Shown here: piece after piece, positions 47,201-55,454 of the stretch
Layout: the number at the start of each line of letters is the position of its first letter
How positions within the stretch are numbered: the first letter of the stretch is position 1
NCBI GenBank assembly: GCA_023053575.1
Contig: JAKZAP010000008.1
Coordinates: forward strand, 6,280,715 to 6,344,714
DNA: 64,000 bases
Direction of reading: 5' to 3'
Source of the DNA: Branchinecta lynchi
Taxonomy: Eukaryota > Arthropoda > Branchiopoda > Anostraca > Branchinectidae
Program-made: the position numbers and the translations under genes
Notes under the pieces: model-generated
Told to the model about the DNA's origin: nothing
Database searches by the model: none
The model's input: only the letters and a program-made list of their open reading frames with translations

Positions 47201-50200
47201 TTGTATCTTTTTAGCATAGACTGAACTTGCTTATCCACTTGAGATCTGAAGTTAAGTGAACACCTAAAAGTTTGAGCTCCTCCACTCTGCTGTGATCAGG
47301 TAGGTCAGGTTGGAAAGTTGGATTCGACTTGAGAAAAGATACAGTTAGAACGGCTGTTTTGTCTTGGTTGACGGTCATTCGGTTAACGGAAGCTTCTTCA
47401 CTGATGTCATGCATTATGGTGGCTGCACTGCTGCGGATATTCTTGTAACAGCGCTCTAAGATGGAGAGATCATCGACGAATTTCCACTACGAATAGAAGC
47501 CACTCTGCGGTTCACTTCCATGACGAATAGAAGCTCTTGGATATGGTTGAGATCGGCTTGGAGGCTTGCGCTATCTGCCGGGCCGAAGAGCTTGGAATCA
47601 TCGTCGAATAGTGTGATATTGTTGCTAACCCTGGTGACTAAGTCGTTGGGCTAAGGACTGCACCTTGTGAGACACCGCTGATGACATCGCAAGGTTTGGA
47701 GTATATCTTCTGGCCACCTGATCCGAACAGTCTGACTCTTGGTGTGCGTTTTGTGAGAGCTTGAGGCAGAGCCGCCTGTGGGGAACCTTATCGAACGCCT
47801 TGGCTAGCTCTAGGAGAATCAGATCAACGATACACCGGATGTTGGATGTTGTAGATTTCAAGCAGGGTGATGATGTTATAGGTTTCAAGGAAAAGAAATA
47901 TGTTGCTGATTACAGAGCAATGTGTATTTGGAAATATAATCCATTTTTCTTTTCTAGAAAAAAGTACCTGAGATTGTCCTGGGAAATGCAATGCTTGAAC
48001 ATAGCGTCCCATTTGGAGAAGCGAGTGTCTTAGGGTGAGTAGCTTATTGTTTGCTTGGTTATCATTACTTGACTTGGTCATCTAGTATAAAATATTATGT
48101 TATTTTGACTAACTACATATCAGTATTATCTAGTATTACATTTCGTACTGATGAGAACCCTTGCGAAGAATGGAAGAATATCGCTAGAAGAAAAAAACCT
48201 CAGCTGACTTATCCGTTTAGTAGTGTCAGTATCCGATTAGTACCACGAAAACAAACAGCGACTGCCAAACACCACGAAAGTCATTACCGCAAAAGTTATT
48301 ACCACAAGAAGTGATTACCGCGATGGGGATAACCGCGATTACCGTGAAATTCATTTCTCGACACAGGATGTTTTCATGGACTAATGCTGACATTACGACT
48401 CCCATCTTCCGAACGCTTTACGAAAGAATGGTCTTGATCCAAGCTCCCATCTGAAGGTTTGTAAGGGAGATTTTAAGGTAGTTTTTTTTCTGTCGTGGTT
48501 ATGAATTTGCAATTTTGCATAGCGTTTTTTGCATCCGCGTTATGACTATGTAGCCGCACTTTTTCCATCTACGGTATCGACCGTAAACCATTTTCTATGA
48601 GCGTGTTCCACCCTACTTACCGTATGACGTGACGCCGGCTTTTTGCCGTCAAGGCTGGAACGATTTTTCTATTTTCCAGCAGAATATCATGCCACGTGCG
48701 AATCCGACTTATCACGTTACAGAGATGCGTAGTTACCATGCTTAATACGCTCCTGAGCATGGTAAGCAAATAGTTACTGTTTGTTACTATTTCGAGAAGG
48801 TTGCAACGGTCAGCTTAGTAACTTTTTACGAGGTTGGAACAGAAATAGTAACTAATAGTTACTATCCTTAGAAGGGTGGAACACGCTCTATGTCGCTCTT
48901 GTCAATTCCTCCGAACTTGATCTTTATTAAATCTCTCTATTTTAGGCGCATTCTCCAAGATGTGGGACAGCTCGAAGTTGACCTAGGATATGAACTTCTG
49001 CAGTATGAGCTGAAAGTAGAGCAGATTGTTGCCAACCACTTACAGCAAGTAGAGAATGAAGTGTCCAATGTGGTGAAAACTAGGCGAAACCTCAACAGAT
49101 TGACAGTTGAAATGGATGCGTCTAGGAAAGTGTGAGTAAATATTTACTAATCAAAGGCAATATCTAAGATGTTTGAAAAGAGGAGAGGACTTGTCAAAGG
49201 CGTAATTAGAAGATAGCCTACCCTTTTATTCAGTTCTTCTAACAATAATAGGAAAGACTGATGCGGTACTGCGTAGAAAACAAATTATGGGAAGCCTTAT
49301 GATAATTTGTCTGGACAAGCATATCAGTGGCTTACACCATATCACAGGCTCATCCGTTTGTTCTGTTGATTTGTGTGTCTATTTTGTTGAACTAGTGCTT
49401 CTTCTGTTGTTTATTTGTTTTCTTTCTCTTTTTTACTCCACTGTCTTCACATTGTTTTTGTGCAGTGGGTTACAAATAAATTATCATTAGTATTACTATT
49501 AGGGTTTACTGACTGAGCCGGAGTGGAGGCAAAGAATGAACATGCATAGTGAATGGCGTGGCTGCTTTAATGAAAAGGCCACAAGTTTCCGCAGTGCACC
49601 GATCAAGTATAGTTGCGTTTTTGCAGATACCATGGGATCTGATACCAAGTTGTAAAGTCGTTTTTGCAGTTATTGTGGTATCTGATGCCACGGTCAAAAG
49701 GCGTTGTTGCAGTTATCGTGGGATCTGGCTAGTTATCGTGCGACCGTGATATCAGGAAAAATCATCTCACTTTCATCAGTTTTTGTCAAATTTGTGGGAA
49801 AGCAGTTTGGCACTTAGTGATGTGACTGAATTTCAGTTTTCTTTTGGGATGAACTCGAAAAGTGCAATTTCGGCAATTGTCGTTTTTACAGAGCAACCGT
49901 TTATCAGATACCACGGTAACTGCAAAAACAACTAATTGCAGATCCAGTTACCGTGGTAACAGATATCATGGTTTCTGCAAAAATGCAACTTATATTTTAC
50001 TTTCAGTTTCGAGTCAAACCGCCTGTCCACGGGAACCACCAAAAGCGACCAGCTTCGAGAAGAGATGGAAGACGCCAATCAAAAAGTTGAAGTCTCGCGC
50101 GATGCCCTAGCTTCTGAAATTTACAGCCTGATCTCAAGGGAGCCAGAGTTTGCCGAGATTATCATCCAATACGCCCGGTTAAAAAGGGACTATCATAAAG

Positions 50201-51477
50201 CTGCCTTGCAACTGCTAGATGTAAACATTCCAAAGCTAGAACAAGCTATGAGTAAGCTGGACCATTTTTTAACCTCAGATTTGAACTCTTACATTTCAGG
50301 GAGGAAAGGGCTGTATATAAAGCCGAATACCACTACAGCAAAGCGAACATGAAAAAAAGAAGTCACTATAACAAGACCAAAGTGTCGCCATATTGGTGGG
50401 ATGAAAAACAAAAGCAAGTAGGGTCAGTGTCGGAATCGAATCATCTAAGAAGACAAGCGTTGCATTCTCTAACCAGCTTCGACATTGAAACAGTCCACCA
50501 ACACTTGTTCTTGGGAAACCCTCGCTAGCCTCCTAAAAATGCGACGAAATATTACTTTAATGCAATCCTTGCTTTAAGTGGAAGATCTCATGTTTTGATA
50601 AATGCAGGCCCGAAAAAAATATGAGGGCGGACGAACCTTACCAATCTGACGGGAATTACTGCCGAACAGATGGTTATTAATAATTGTGATGTCCCCGACG
50701 ATCATCAGTAAACTTCAACGATCGTGATTATTTTGGAATAACTGTGATAAGAGGAGGGGCTAGTTTTCTTATCACGCCGGTTGGTGGAACGAAAATGATG
50801 AACAGAATTGTAACGATCATAACGCAACCGAAGCAAGGATGCTGAGAAAGTGAAAGTTCTTCATCCCCAGGCTAGATCATATGAGCGATGACTTTCACAA
50901 TTCGTTCCGTATGTCCTTAAAGGAGCCCTCTTGATTTTTCTGCCTTTTACGTTATCCCTAGCTTCGTTGTGAGATTATAAACTTCCTAAATCCCCGCCTT
51001 TCGCCATTGTTTCCTTTTGCACTTACAACTTTTTAGCGTTTTTTCGGCCTAGCCGACTTTTGGGAGTCACGCAACGCAAACTTTGCCGAAAGTTTCAACG
51101 TCCGGAGTGCCGACAACTCTTTCACGTGTAAGGACATGAGAAGCTCCAAAATACTGTTCTTCCTTTCTTCCTTTCTAGTTTCTTCCCACTTTTTTATGTG
51201 GTTAAACTTTACCGAGTTTTGCCCATAATTATCCCAATGCTATCACGGTAGCACTAAACTCTTTGAATTGTTTGATATTCACTTGAGGTAGTCGTGTTTT
51301 GTTTTCAAGCACGTGTCTCTGTTCCAGGTGACAATCCATGCAGACCCGCTTTTGGAACAAAGTTAGAAGTCCATTTGGATTGTTCTGGAAGAACGATAGC
51401 ATATCCGTTAGAAGTATGTGTGTGTGCGCTGTTAGAAGTAGGGTTAGAGGAAGAGGGACTCTTCAGAGTGGCTGGAG
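38231..51477 (+). CDS. RhoGAP92B: BAR-RhoGAP gene (ARHGAP17/ARHGAP44/RhoGAP92B type), 5' part, 6 exons
   Basis: Exons: 38231-38295, 44095-44243, 47965-48034, 48946-49131, 50007-50251, 51328-51477. With GT-AG borders the phases join into 288 residues from the ATG. It starts MADKMKKQFFRVKELANQS, then the BAR-domain helices (GEKTEVLTESLLLAERRIDA, SVLGRILQDVGQLE, YELLQYELKVEQIV, LREEMEDANQKVEVSRD, YHKAALQLLD) and the beginning of the RhoGAP domain (PAFGTKLEVHL, EEGLFRVAGG). These proteins bind curved membranes and stimulate GTP hydrolysis on Rac/Cdc42. The GAP arginine-finger region (GLFRVAG) is present. The rest of the GAP domain and the tail are not in the window; they should lie beyond the Polinton. 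Confidence 0.92.
38315..39087. mobile_element. Foldback element in RhoGAP intron 1
   Basis: Ends AGTTGCATTTTTT and AAAAAATGCAACT are inverted, flanked by AAT on both sides. Further inside, CACGGAACACA-like and TGTTCCGTG-like segments are inverted partners. It has no convincing gene and starts only about 20 bp after exon 1. Confidence 0.7.
39186..41672 (+). mobile_element. Hairpin-ended satellite-bearing element, copy 3
   Basis: The left end is a strong hairpin, TGGCACTTGAG CTTA CTCAAGTGCCA (39190-39215), followed by a CTGTCCGTCAGTCGGTCTGT tract. The right end is ACAAGTGCCATATGAGCTCG. The body has many diverged units with GATGAAACTTGG, TCGGATC and GGGGGGAGTTGG. Frames in it are repeat translations. 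It lies in RhoGAP intron 1. Confidence 0.8.
41860..42147 (+). mobile_element. hAT-type MITE
   Basis: Begins CAGAGGCGTTACTAGCC and ends GTCGTGACGCCCCTG. It is flanked by a perfect 8-bp duplication ACAGAAGT (41852-41859 and 42148-42155), the hAT hallmark. The interior is A/T-rich and non-coding. Confidence 0.88.
42240..42480. repeat. Tandem duplication, about 118 bp, 2 copies
   Basis: The block AAAATTTCATGAATCCAGTG through GCATTTCTGAGCCTCGTTTT and GTTGCTTGCTGCAG occurs twice in a row with hardly any differences. Confidence 0.85.
42505..42765. repeat. Inverted repeat next to the duplication
   Basis: TGCAGTGCTTCCGAGGAAGA near 42530 pairs with TCTTCCTCGGAAGCACTGCA near 42735. TCCCTGCAAGGTGCTAC near 42602 pairs with GTAGCACCTTGCAGAG near 42663. 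Together they form a stem with arms of about 110 bp. It is a foldback element or part of one. Confidence 0.75.
42860..44094. other. RhoGAP intron 1, unique-looking part
   Basis: AT-rich sequence without long repeats or frames that I recognise. Confidence 0.5.
44095..44243 (+). CDS. RhoGAP92B: RhoGAP gene exon 2 (BAR domain)
   Basis: Reads RGEKTEVLTESLLLAERRID and KACSVSARKILSSLAGHGTD. It is preceded by a 5.8-kb intron packed with repeats. The donor is taken as GTGTAT at 44244, which is weak but keeps phase. Confidence 0.88.
45242..45614 (+). mobile_element. hAT-type MITE with perfect ends
   Basis: Perfect 15-bp terminal inverted repeats CAGGGGCGGATCCAG/CTGGATCCGCCCCTG are flanked by a perfect 8-bp duplication TCATAGTC (45234-45241 and 45615-45622). 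The 373-bp body is non-coding. The exact ends suggest recent insertion. Confidence 0.92.
45790..46558 (-). pseudogene. LINE fragment, 3' part (interrupted copy)
   Basis: The minus strand reads FNISKRSVLHFGPKNENAVY (post-FADD palm), a frame-broken thumb with KVIDGLKDLPYEEGL, and LVYRRRRGDMLLTHKLFND. The partner 5' part with the motif LAKAFDKVPHRRL lies at 47490-47870. Another LINE sits between them. Confidence 0.75.
46555..47490 (-). mobile_element. 5'-truncated LINE inserted in another LINE
   Basis: The minus strand begins at the catalytic FVDDLSILERCYKN and reads VNRMTVNQDKTAVL, LKLLGVHLTSDLKW, MLSRHGTPKHHLLRISLMF and RYGRSFVPSFVSFFN. It ends in a 3' UTR with an ATTG tandem tail at 46555-46572. 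It is the same family as 10300-12030. Truncation at the 5' side and a microsatellite 3' tail are typical of target-primed insertion. Confidence 0.75.
47490..47870 (-). pseudogene. LINE fragment, RT middle part (same copy as 45790-46558)
   Basis: The minus strand reads LLELAKAFDKVPHRRLCLKL (motif A). After a frame break a SKLFGPADSASLQADL-type segment with a FDDD box follows. It lies upstream of exon 3 of the RhoGAP gene. Confidence 0.7.
47965..48034 (+). CDS. RhoGAP92B: RhoGAP gene exon 3 (BAR domain)
   Basis: Reads PEIVLGNAMLEHSVPFGEAS and then VLG. Two AG acceptors lie 7 bp apart (47956-47957 and 47963-47964). Only the second keeps the frame with exon 2 as drawn. If the first is used, exon 2 must end elsewhere. 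The donor is GTGAGT. Confidence 0.75.
48599..48888 (+). mobile_element. Harbinger-type MITE, copy 2
   Basis: Ends GAGCGTGTTCCA and TGGAACACGCTC, with flanking TAT on both sides (48596-48598, 48889-48891). The body is closely related to 37751-38055. It lies between RhoGAP exons 3 and 4, only about 57 bp before exon 4. Confidence 0.85.
48946..49131 (+). CDS. RhoGAP92B: RhoGAP gene exon 4 (BAR domain)
   Basis: Reads ILQDVGQLEVDLGYELLQYE and VSNVVKTRRNLNRLTVEMDA, amphipathic BAR helices. The donor is GTGAGT. Confidence 0.92.
49611..49988. mobile_element. Inverted-repeat (foldback) MITE
   Basis: The ends GTTGCGTTTTTGCAGATACC and GGTTTCTGCAAAAATGCAAC are inverted. Inner blocks TTGCAGTTATTGTGGTATCTG and CAGATACCACGGTAACTGCA pair too. 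It is intronic and non-coding, and its right end is 18 bp from RhoGAP exon 5. Confidence 0.75.
50007..50251 (+). CDS. RhoGAP92B: RhoGAP gene exon 5 (end of BAR domain)
   Basis: Reads STGTTKSDQLREEMEDANQK, IQYARLKRDYHKAALQLLDV and PKLEQAM. The donor is GTAAGC at 50252. An AG at about 50299-50300 would make a 49-bp intron, but only the acceptor at 51327 restores the RhoGAP reading frame; the AG at 50300 would lead to an early stop. Confidence 0.9.
51328..51477 (+). CDS. RhoGAP92B: RhoGAP gene exon 6 (start of GAP domain)
   Basis: Reads RPAFGTKLEVHLDCSGRTIA and GLEEEGLFRVAGG. The arginine of GLFRVAG corresponds to the catalytic Arg finger loop. The donor is GTTAGT at 51478. No following exon is seen to the end of the window. 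Confidence 0.93.
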
Positions 51478-51546
51478 GTTAGTATTCTTTTCTCCTTTGG
51501 TTTTTGTCTTGGGACTTTTGCCCGATTTTCTGTAGCAGTTATCCTC

Positions 51547-52254
51547 TTCAAATAAGATAGAAAAAACTTAGATTTTCTGGGTTTTTTTCTTGGTCAGCTA
51601 GTTACCCCTCCAAGATGATGTGCGAGAGATAAATACAATTTCGGATATTTCGGTGCACTTCCAGCAAACCGTCCTCAGCGGAAAAAACAAAACTAAATCA
51701 TAAAATCCAACACAATCACAACAGGAAAACGATGCGGAACCAACAGACAATAAGACGACATGTAACTAAAAACCAGAAGAAAGATGCAGACAGAACGACA
51801 TGCAGATTAAAATAAAATAACGAAAGATAAAATGTGCGTGTTCAAAGTATATATGTACAATACTGTGATTATTTACAATTCTGAATTCTCTGTATATTTA
51901 CAATTTACCATCCGTCTGGGAAAGCGCAGAAGCACCCAGAAAACGGCCCAGTCCAAAAATTCATAATATGCTTGACCACTTTCAATAAAACCTTCCACAG
52001 TTCTGTGGTTTCCGCATCTTTCTTCTGGTTTTTAGTTACATGTCGTCTTATTGTCTGTTGGTTCCGCATCGTTTTCCTTTTGTGATTGTGTTGGATTTCA
52101 TGATTTAGTTTTGTTTTTTTCGCTGAGGAAGGTTTGCCGGAAGTGCAACCGAAATATCCGAAATTGTAATTATCCCTCGCACATCATCTTCGAGGGGTAA
52201 CTAGCTGATCAAGAAAAAAAAAACGAAAATCTCGTTTTTTCTATCTTATTTGAA
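51547..52254. mobile_element. Long foldback element, about 708 bp
   Basis: The left arm (51547 to about 51790) starts TTCAAATAAGATAGAAAAAA. The right arm (about 52010-52254) ends TTTTTTCTATCTTATTTGAA. Within the arms GTTACCCCTCCAAGATGATG and CATCATCTTCGAGGGGTAAC pair, as do CGATGCGGAACCAACAGACA and TGTCTGTTGGTTCCGCATCG. The loop is about 220 bp. No gene is inside. It lies just left of the Polinton. Confidence 0.88.
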
Positions 52255-53025
52255 ATGAATGGTCAGCTTGACTTCAAACCTTATATAAATTACCCTCTTG
52301 TCTTAGTTCCTAGACAACAGACGGGTTGGAACTGAAAGAGACAAGTTTCTCTCTTTCAAGACTTCAACCCTCGACCTTCGATGTCCCAGACTACCGAAGG
52401 ACTTTGGAATATATTTTGCAAACCACTACAATCGCTAGTGGTCCCGCGCGAGGCAAGCTTATCTAACGATTTCACTTCCCAAACCTTAAAACTACATTAG
52501 ATCGCAGAAGGGACAAGGTGGTCGTGGGATTGAGTACTTCGGGCGTAGTGATAGAAATGATAACGTGTATACAAACCTTTCAGAGACTTGTAAAGTTGAG
52601 TGGGACTCGGTAAGTCCAGTTTAAAAAAGAAATAGGACAAGCGATTTGTCACGGTTAAGAAGTCCCTAGTATGATTTCCATACTTGAAAGTGGAATATGG
52701 TAAAGACGATGAAAGGTGAAATGCTTTCCGAATAGGAAAAGTTACCGATAGAGCATAGAACAATGTTATTAAATTAGTGTCAGTAGTTATATAAAGGGGG
52801 TTCTAGCTCACCATCCCCCCAATTTCAAAACCCCATTTTAACATCAATTTCTTAAATTTTAACATCCTTTTTACCAAATTATCCCCCTTTTTAAGAACAT
52901 TTTTATTTTCTTACTTCCAAAATAAAGGATACAAGAAATGAGAATATTACCCTTTACTACATATAAAATACTACAATATACTACTACTTCTTTTTTTTTA
53001 CATTTTTCATTTTTTTATTCAAATA
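52255..53025. other. Probable Polinton left boundary region
   Basis: No gene is seen. Base composition turns strongly A/T-rich with C and G runs from about 52780 (TATATAAAGGGGG, CCATCCCCCC). The terminal inverted repeat of the Polinton should start here, but its partner lies beyond the window so the exact end cannot be fixed. The start of its AG-type tip near 52775 is only a guess. Confidence 0.4.
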
Positions 53026-53334
53026 TTACTGAGTAAACAGTTCTAAATCCACATATGTTTCTTTGTTCTTGTTTTCGCGTACAATCGGTTGCAAAACTAG
53101 ATTTTTCTTTAAAAGTAATTCGTTAGCAATGGCATTATATTTCTGTGTTATAAACAAATCACAGGGTTTGTCATTATGATTAATAACTACAACCAACTTA
53201 TCACCATATTTTGTCTTAGCAATTCTCATTTTAACAATAGTATATTTCAATCCAAGAACTAGTTCTTCTTTCCTGATTGTCTCATTGTATTTATTCATTC
53301 TGATTGTATTCAAGACTTCCTTTGCGGACTCCAT
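53026..53334 (-). CDS. Small Polinton protein, possibly OB-fold DNA-binding
   Basis: 102 residues, start ATG in the motif CCCCTAATAAATGG. The sequence is an alternation of short beta-like strands: LGLKYTIVKMRIAKTKYGDK, LVVVINHNDKPCDLFIT, and a C-terminal YVDLELF. The pattern of a strand-rich body with a conserved TKYGDK turn resembles small proteins found at the ends of other Polintons, which I would guess are single-stranded DNA-binding OB folds. That function is inference only. It is divergent to the next gene and is the leftmost gene of the element. Confidence 0.7.
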   Translation of the reverse strand: MESAKEVLNTIRMNKYNETIRKEELVLGLKYTIVKMRIAKTKYGDKLVVVINHNDKPCDLFITQKYNAIANELLLKKNLVLQPIVRENKNKETYVDLELFTQ

Positions 53335-53345
53335 TTATTAGGGGA
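53332..53345 (-). promoter_or_regulatory. TAATAAATG start motif
   Basis: Minus strand CCCCTAATAAATGG; the last ATG is the start codon of the small protein at 53026-53334. Confidence 0.6.
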
Positions 53346-53429
53346 TGATTTTATTAAATAAAAATCCAAAGCTCCTAATTACCGACAGATCGTAACACCT
53401 GTGGTGTGAGAGATGCGTCACACTAAATA

Positions 53430-53447
53430 TTCTCGAATATTCTCGAA
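53430..53447. promoter_or_regulatory. Heat-shock-element-like array
   Basis: TTCTCGAATATTCTCGAA is four alternating 5-bp TTC/GAA units with exact 2-bp spacing, matching the HSF site consensus nGAAnnTTCn. It is framed by two direct AGATGCGTCAC repeats (about 53411 and 53454) and another TTCGCGAA lies at 53496-53503. It lies between two divergent genes. Confidence 0.6.
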
Positions 53448-53503
53448 TATTTAGATGCGTCACCTCCAGCAGATAGCAAGACTCGGCGGAGAAGATTCGC
53501 GAA

Positions 53504-53511
53504 TATATATA
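53504..53511 (+). promoter_or_regulatory. TATA box
   Basis: TATATATA about 57 bp after the HSE-like array. A start site near 53535 would give a short leader exon ending at 53590. Confidence 0.5.
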
Positions 53512-53590
53512 GTGTCGCGCATCTGGTTAAGGAGACATTTGTAAACAAGTTGAGATTAAGAAGGTGTTGAAGAAAGAAAAAATTTCCAGT

Positions 53591-53934
53591 GTAAGTATTT
53601 TTAGTTTTCTAGCGATAAAAACAAGGATATCCAGGTAGATAGGAATAGCTTCGTCTGAAACAAAAAATTACGCAAATATCAAGTATACCACACGAGTTAT
53701 CAGATGACGAAGCGCATCACACGAGATGACGTAGGAAATTCTGTAAAGAATTTTTAATGGGTTAGATAATGTTGCGAAGCGCATCACACGAGATGACGTA
53801 GGAAATTCTGTAAAGGAATTATCTGGGTCAGATAATGTTGCGAAGCGTGTCACACGAGATGAAGTAGGAATCAAATGGTCTTCAAAAATTCTGTAAAGGA
53901 ATCATCAAGGTCGTTAAAAGATTTTTATTTTCAG
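53591..53934 (+). other. Predicted 5' leader intron
   Basis: Donor CAGT|GTAAGTA at 53591 and acceptor TTTTATTTTCAG ending 53934. The next base starts ATG AAC. The ATG is therefore the first codon of the second exon. This is a sequence-based model without RNA evidence. Confidence 0.5.
53695..53890. repeat. Tandem repeat, about 63 bp, about 3 copies
   Basis: GCGAAGCGCATCACACGAGA, TGACGTAGGAAATTCTGTAA and AGATAATGTT recur three times, the last copy diverged. It lies inside the predicted leader intron. Confidence 0.8.
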
Positions 53935-54651
53935 ATGAACAGCGAAGGTATTCAGAAGAAAACAGCAACCATTCCGAAAAAGTATATGAATGGGTTGTTC
54001 AAACTGGAGAAATCGGAGCAAGAAACATTCCTTTCGCTGTGGAGTAAGGTAGTCACAGCCTCAGATGAAGTCGAAGGTGAAGACCGTACGACAGCGTGTT
54101 CCTCTGTTGACAAGAAAAAAGAGAAGAGCGTGCAGTTTTTAGCCGATATTAAAGCGAATTTACATGCTTCGCGAAGGTTTGGAAACTTCAAAGTGGACGT
54201 AAGCATCAAGAAGGTGCTGAGCAGCAAAATATGTGGAGTCAGTTTGGAACAAGCAGAACGTTTAATTATTGATTTAAATAAAGTGGAGGTGTATTTGGAT
54301 TATTTATCAGTGTTACTAAAAGCGAAAAAAGGTGAAGTGTATGCGTACATGCAAAAACTGTTCAATGACAACCCTGAGAATCTGCACAAGTGTTTTCTTG
54401 AAGAACGATTTAAGAAATATGGAGAAAGCAAATCAACAATAAGAAGATATCTTCAGTTGTATGGATTAGTCCGCGAATATCCTGGAATAGCTTTCTGTGG
54501 GAAAGGGTACTATTGCATCGTCGAAAATGAAAAAGCTATTCGCAAAGCGATCCAAGAGGATGAGATATTGTCTTCATTACTCAAGGAGCATCCTGCGCAA
54601 GTTTTCTTATCCGATGAAGTGTTGATTGATTTTGATAATCTGAGTCTATAA
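53935..54651 (+). CDS. Polinton protein of unknown function
   Basis: 239 residues from the ATG at 53935; an in-frame upstream ATG at 53875 lies in the predicted intron, so the later start is preferred. Mostly helical and charged: MNSEGIQKKTATIPKKYMNG, AERLIIDLNKVEVYLDYLSV, KKYGESKSTIRRYLQLYGLV and GIAFCGKGYYCIVENEK. The STIRRYLQLYGLV segment could be a helix-turn-helix-like DNA-binding part, but I do not recognise the family. It is the only complete gene here lacking the TAAATG start motif and the only one with a likely intron and a TATA/HSE promoter. It may therefore be expressed separately, perhaps early or under stress. Confidence 0.7.
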   Translation: MNSEGIQKKTATIPKKYMNGLFKLEKSEQETFLSLWSKVVTASDEVEGEDRTTACSSVDKKKEKSVQFLADIKANLHASRRFGNFKVDVSIKKVLSSKICGVSLEQAERLIIDLNKVEVYLDYLSVLLKAKKGEVYAYMQKLFNDNPENLHKCFLEERFKKYGESKSTIRRYLQLYGLVREYPGIAFCGKGYYCIVENEKAIRKAIQEDEILSSLLKEHPAQVFLSDEVLIDFDNLSL

Positions 54652-54731
54652 ATGTTGAATTAAGTTTTCTCAATAAATTGATTGAGTTATAAGCTAGATT
54701 TTGTTGCTAGGTGGTGGTTATGTGTGAAGAG

Positions 54732-55151
54732 TCACACTGGTGGAACATTCTTCTGAACTATTGATGTATTCTTGCAATATTTATAGCCATTCAGACGGAC
54801 TTGTTTCATGTATTTTTCGCGAGGAAAAAATCGAAAGGTTTTACGCATCTCTGTTTCTCTCTGAATTACCTCCTCAATTGTTAACTGTCCGCATTTTAGC
54901 ATTGACAACAACTCAGTATAAAAATCATAAATAGTCCTAAATTCTGCTTTTCTATCAGCAATGCTTAATTGCTTTTCAATTATTTCGATGATAACAGCAC
55001 CCAAACTTAAAGAAGCTAGCGGTAGCACTAGAAACGCAGACATTCCTGCTGCTGAAAAGAGGAATTTGGATACAAGTAAGCTATTACTTATACGATTGTA
55101 GTACTTGTAACTGCGACGGTAAACATACATTTTCTTTTCTAATTCTTCCAT
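54732..55151 (-). CDS. Small Polinton membrane protein
   Basis: 139 residues, minus strand. The N-terminal part is basic with many Tyr (YVYRRSYKYYNRISNS). A hydrophobic stretch, FSAAGMSAFLVLPLASLSLG, continues into AVIIEIIEKQ, giving one long or two short membrane helices. A helical charged C-terminal half follows. Polintons often carry such a one-hairpin membrane protein of unknown role. Its start ATG sits in TATTATAAATGG. It ends 80 bp after the convergent neighbour at 54651 and is divergent to the polymerase. Confidence 0.7.
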   Translation of the reverse strand: MEELEKKMYVYRRSYKYYNRISNSLLVSKFLFSAAGMSAFLVLPLASLSLGAVIIEIIEKQLSIADRKAEFRTIYDFYTELLSMLKCGQLTIEEVIQRETEMRKTFRFFPREKYMKQVRLNGYKYCKNTSIVQKNVPPV

Positions 55152-55160
55152 TTATAATAT
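55149..55160 (-). promoter_or_regulatory. TATAAATG start motif
   Basis: Minus strand ATTATAAATGG; its ATG starts the membrane protein gene. Confidence 0.45.
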
Positions 55161-55189
55161 AATAAAATTGTTTCGAAAAATATTTCTAA

Positions 55190-55305
55190 CAAAATAAAGA
55201 GTAGTAACCAAATGCCGATTTCGTCAAGAGTAGTAACCAAAAGCGGATTTTCGTTAAGAGTAGTAACTAAATGCCGATTTCGTCAAGAGTAGTAAAGAAT
55301 AAAGG
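55190..55305. repeat. Tandem repeat, 29-30 bp, about 3.5 copies
   Basis: Units AAGAGTAGTAACCAAATGCC and GATTTCGTC recur at about 55196, 55224, 55254 and 55283 (partial). It lies between the divergent membrane-protein and polymerase genes, so it may be part of a two-way promoter or a replication signal. Confidence 0.8.
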
Positions 55306-55445
55306 AAACCCGTGACTAGTAGTAAAGCATGTGCGAAACCCATAAGGGCGTCGGAAAATACATAGTAAAGGATTTGGAAAACCAGTGCTTTTCTTTACGG
55401 TTGAGAAAACGCAGACTGGGAAATTTATTAATAAAAATGTTCCCC

Positions 55446-55454
55446 TATTAAATG
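55446..55454 (+). promoter_or_regulatory. TTAAATG start motif of polymerase
   Basis: CCCCTATTAAATGATG; the first ATG is the polymerase start and a second ATG follows at once. Confidence 0.5.

Noticed and set aside
50290..50528. Open frame continuing RhoGAP exon 5 after a 49-bp mini-intron, reading a Lys/Tyr-rich peptide
   Set aside because: The frame does not match the phase of exon 5 and the RhoGAP sequence resumes correctly only with the acceptor at 51327.
52497..52763. 88-codon minus-strand open frame left of the Polinton genes
   Set aside because: No TAAATG-type start motif, no family-like pattern, and it lies in the boundary region.
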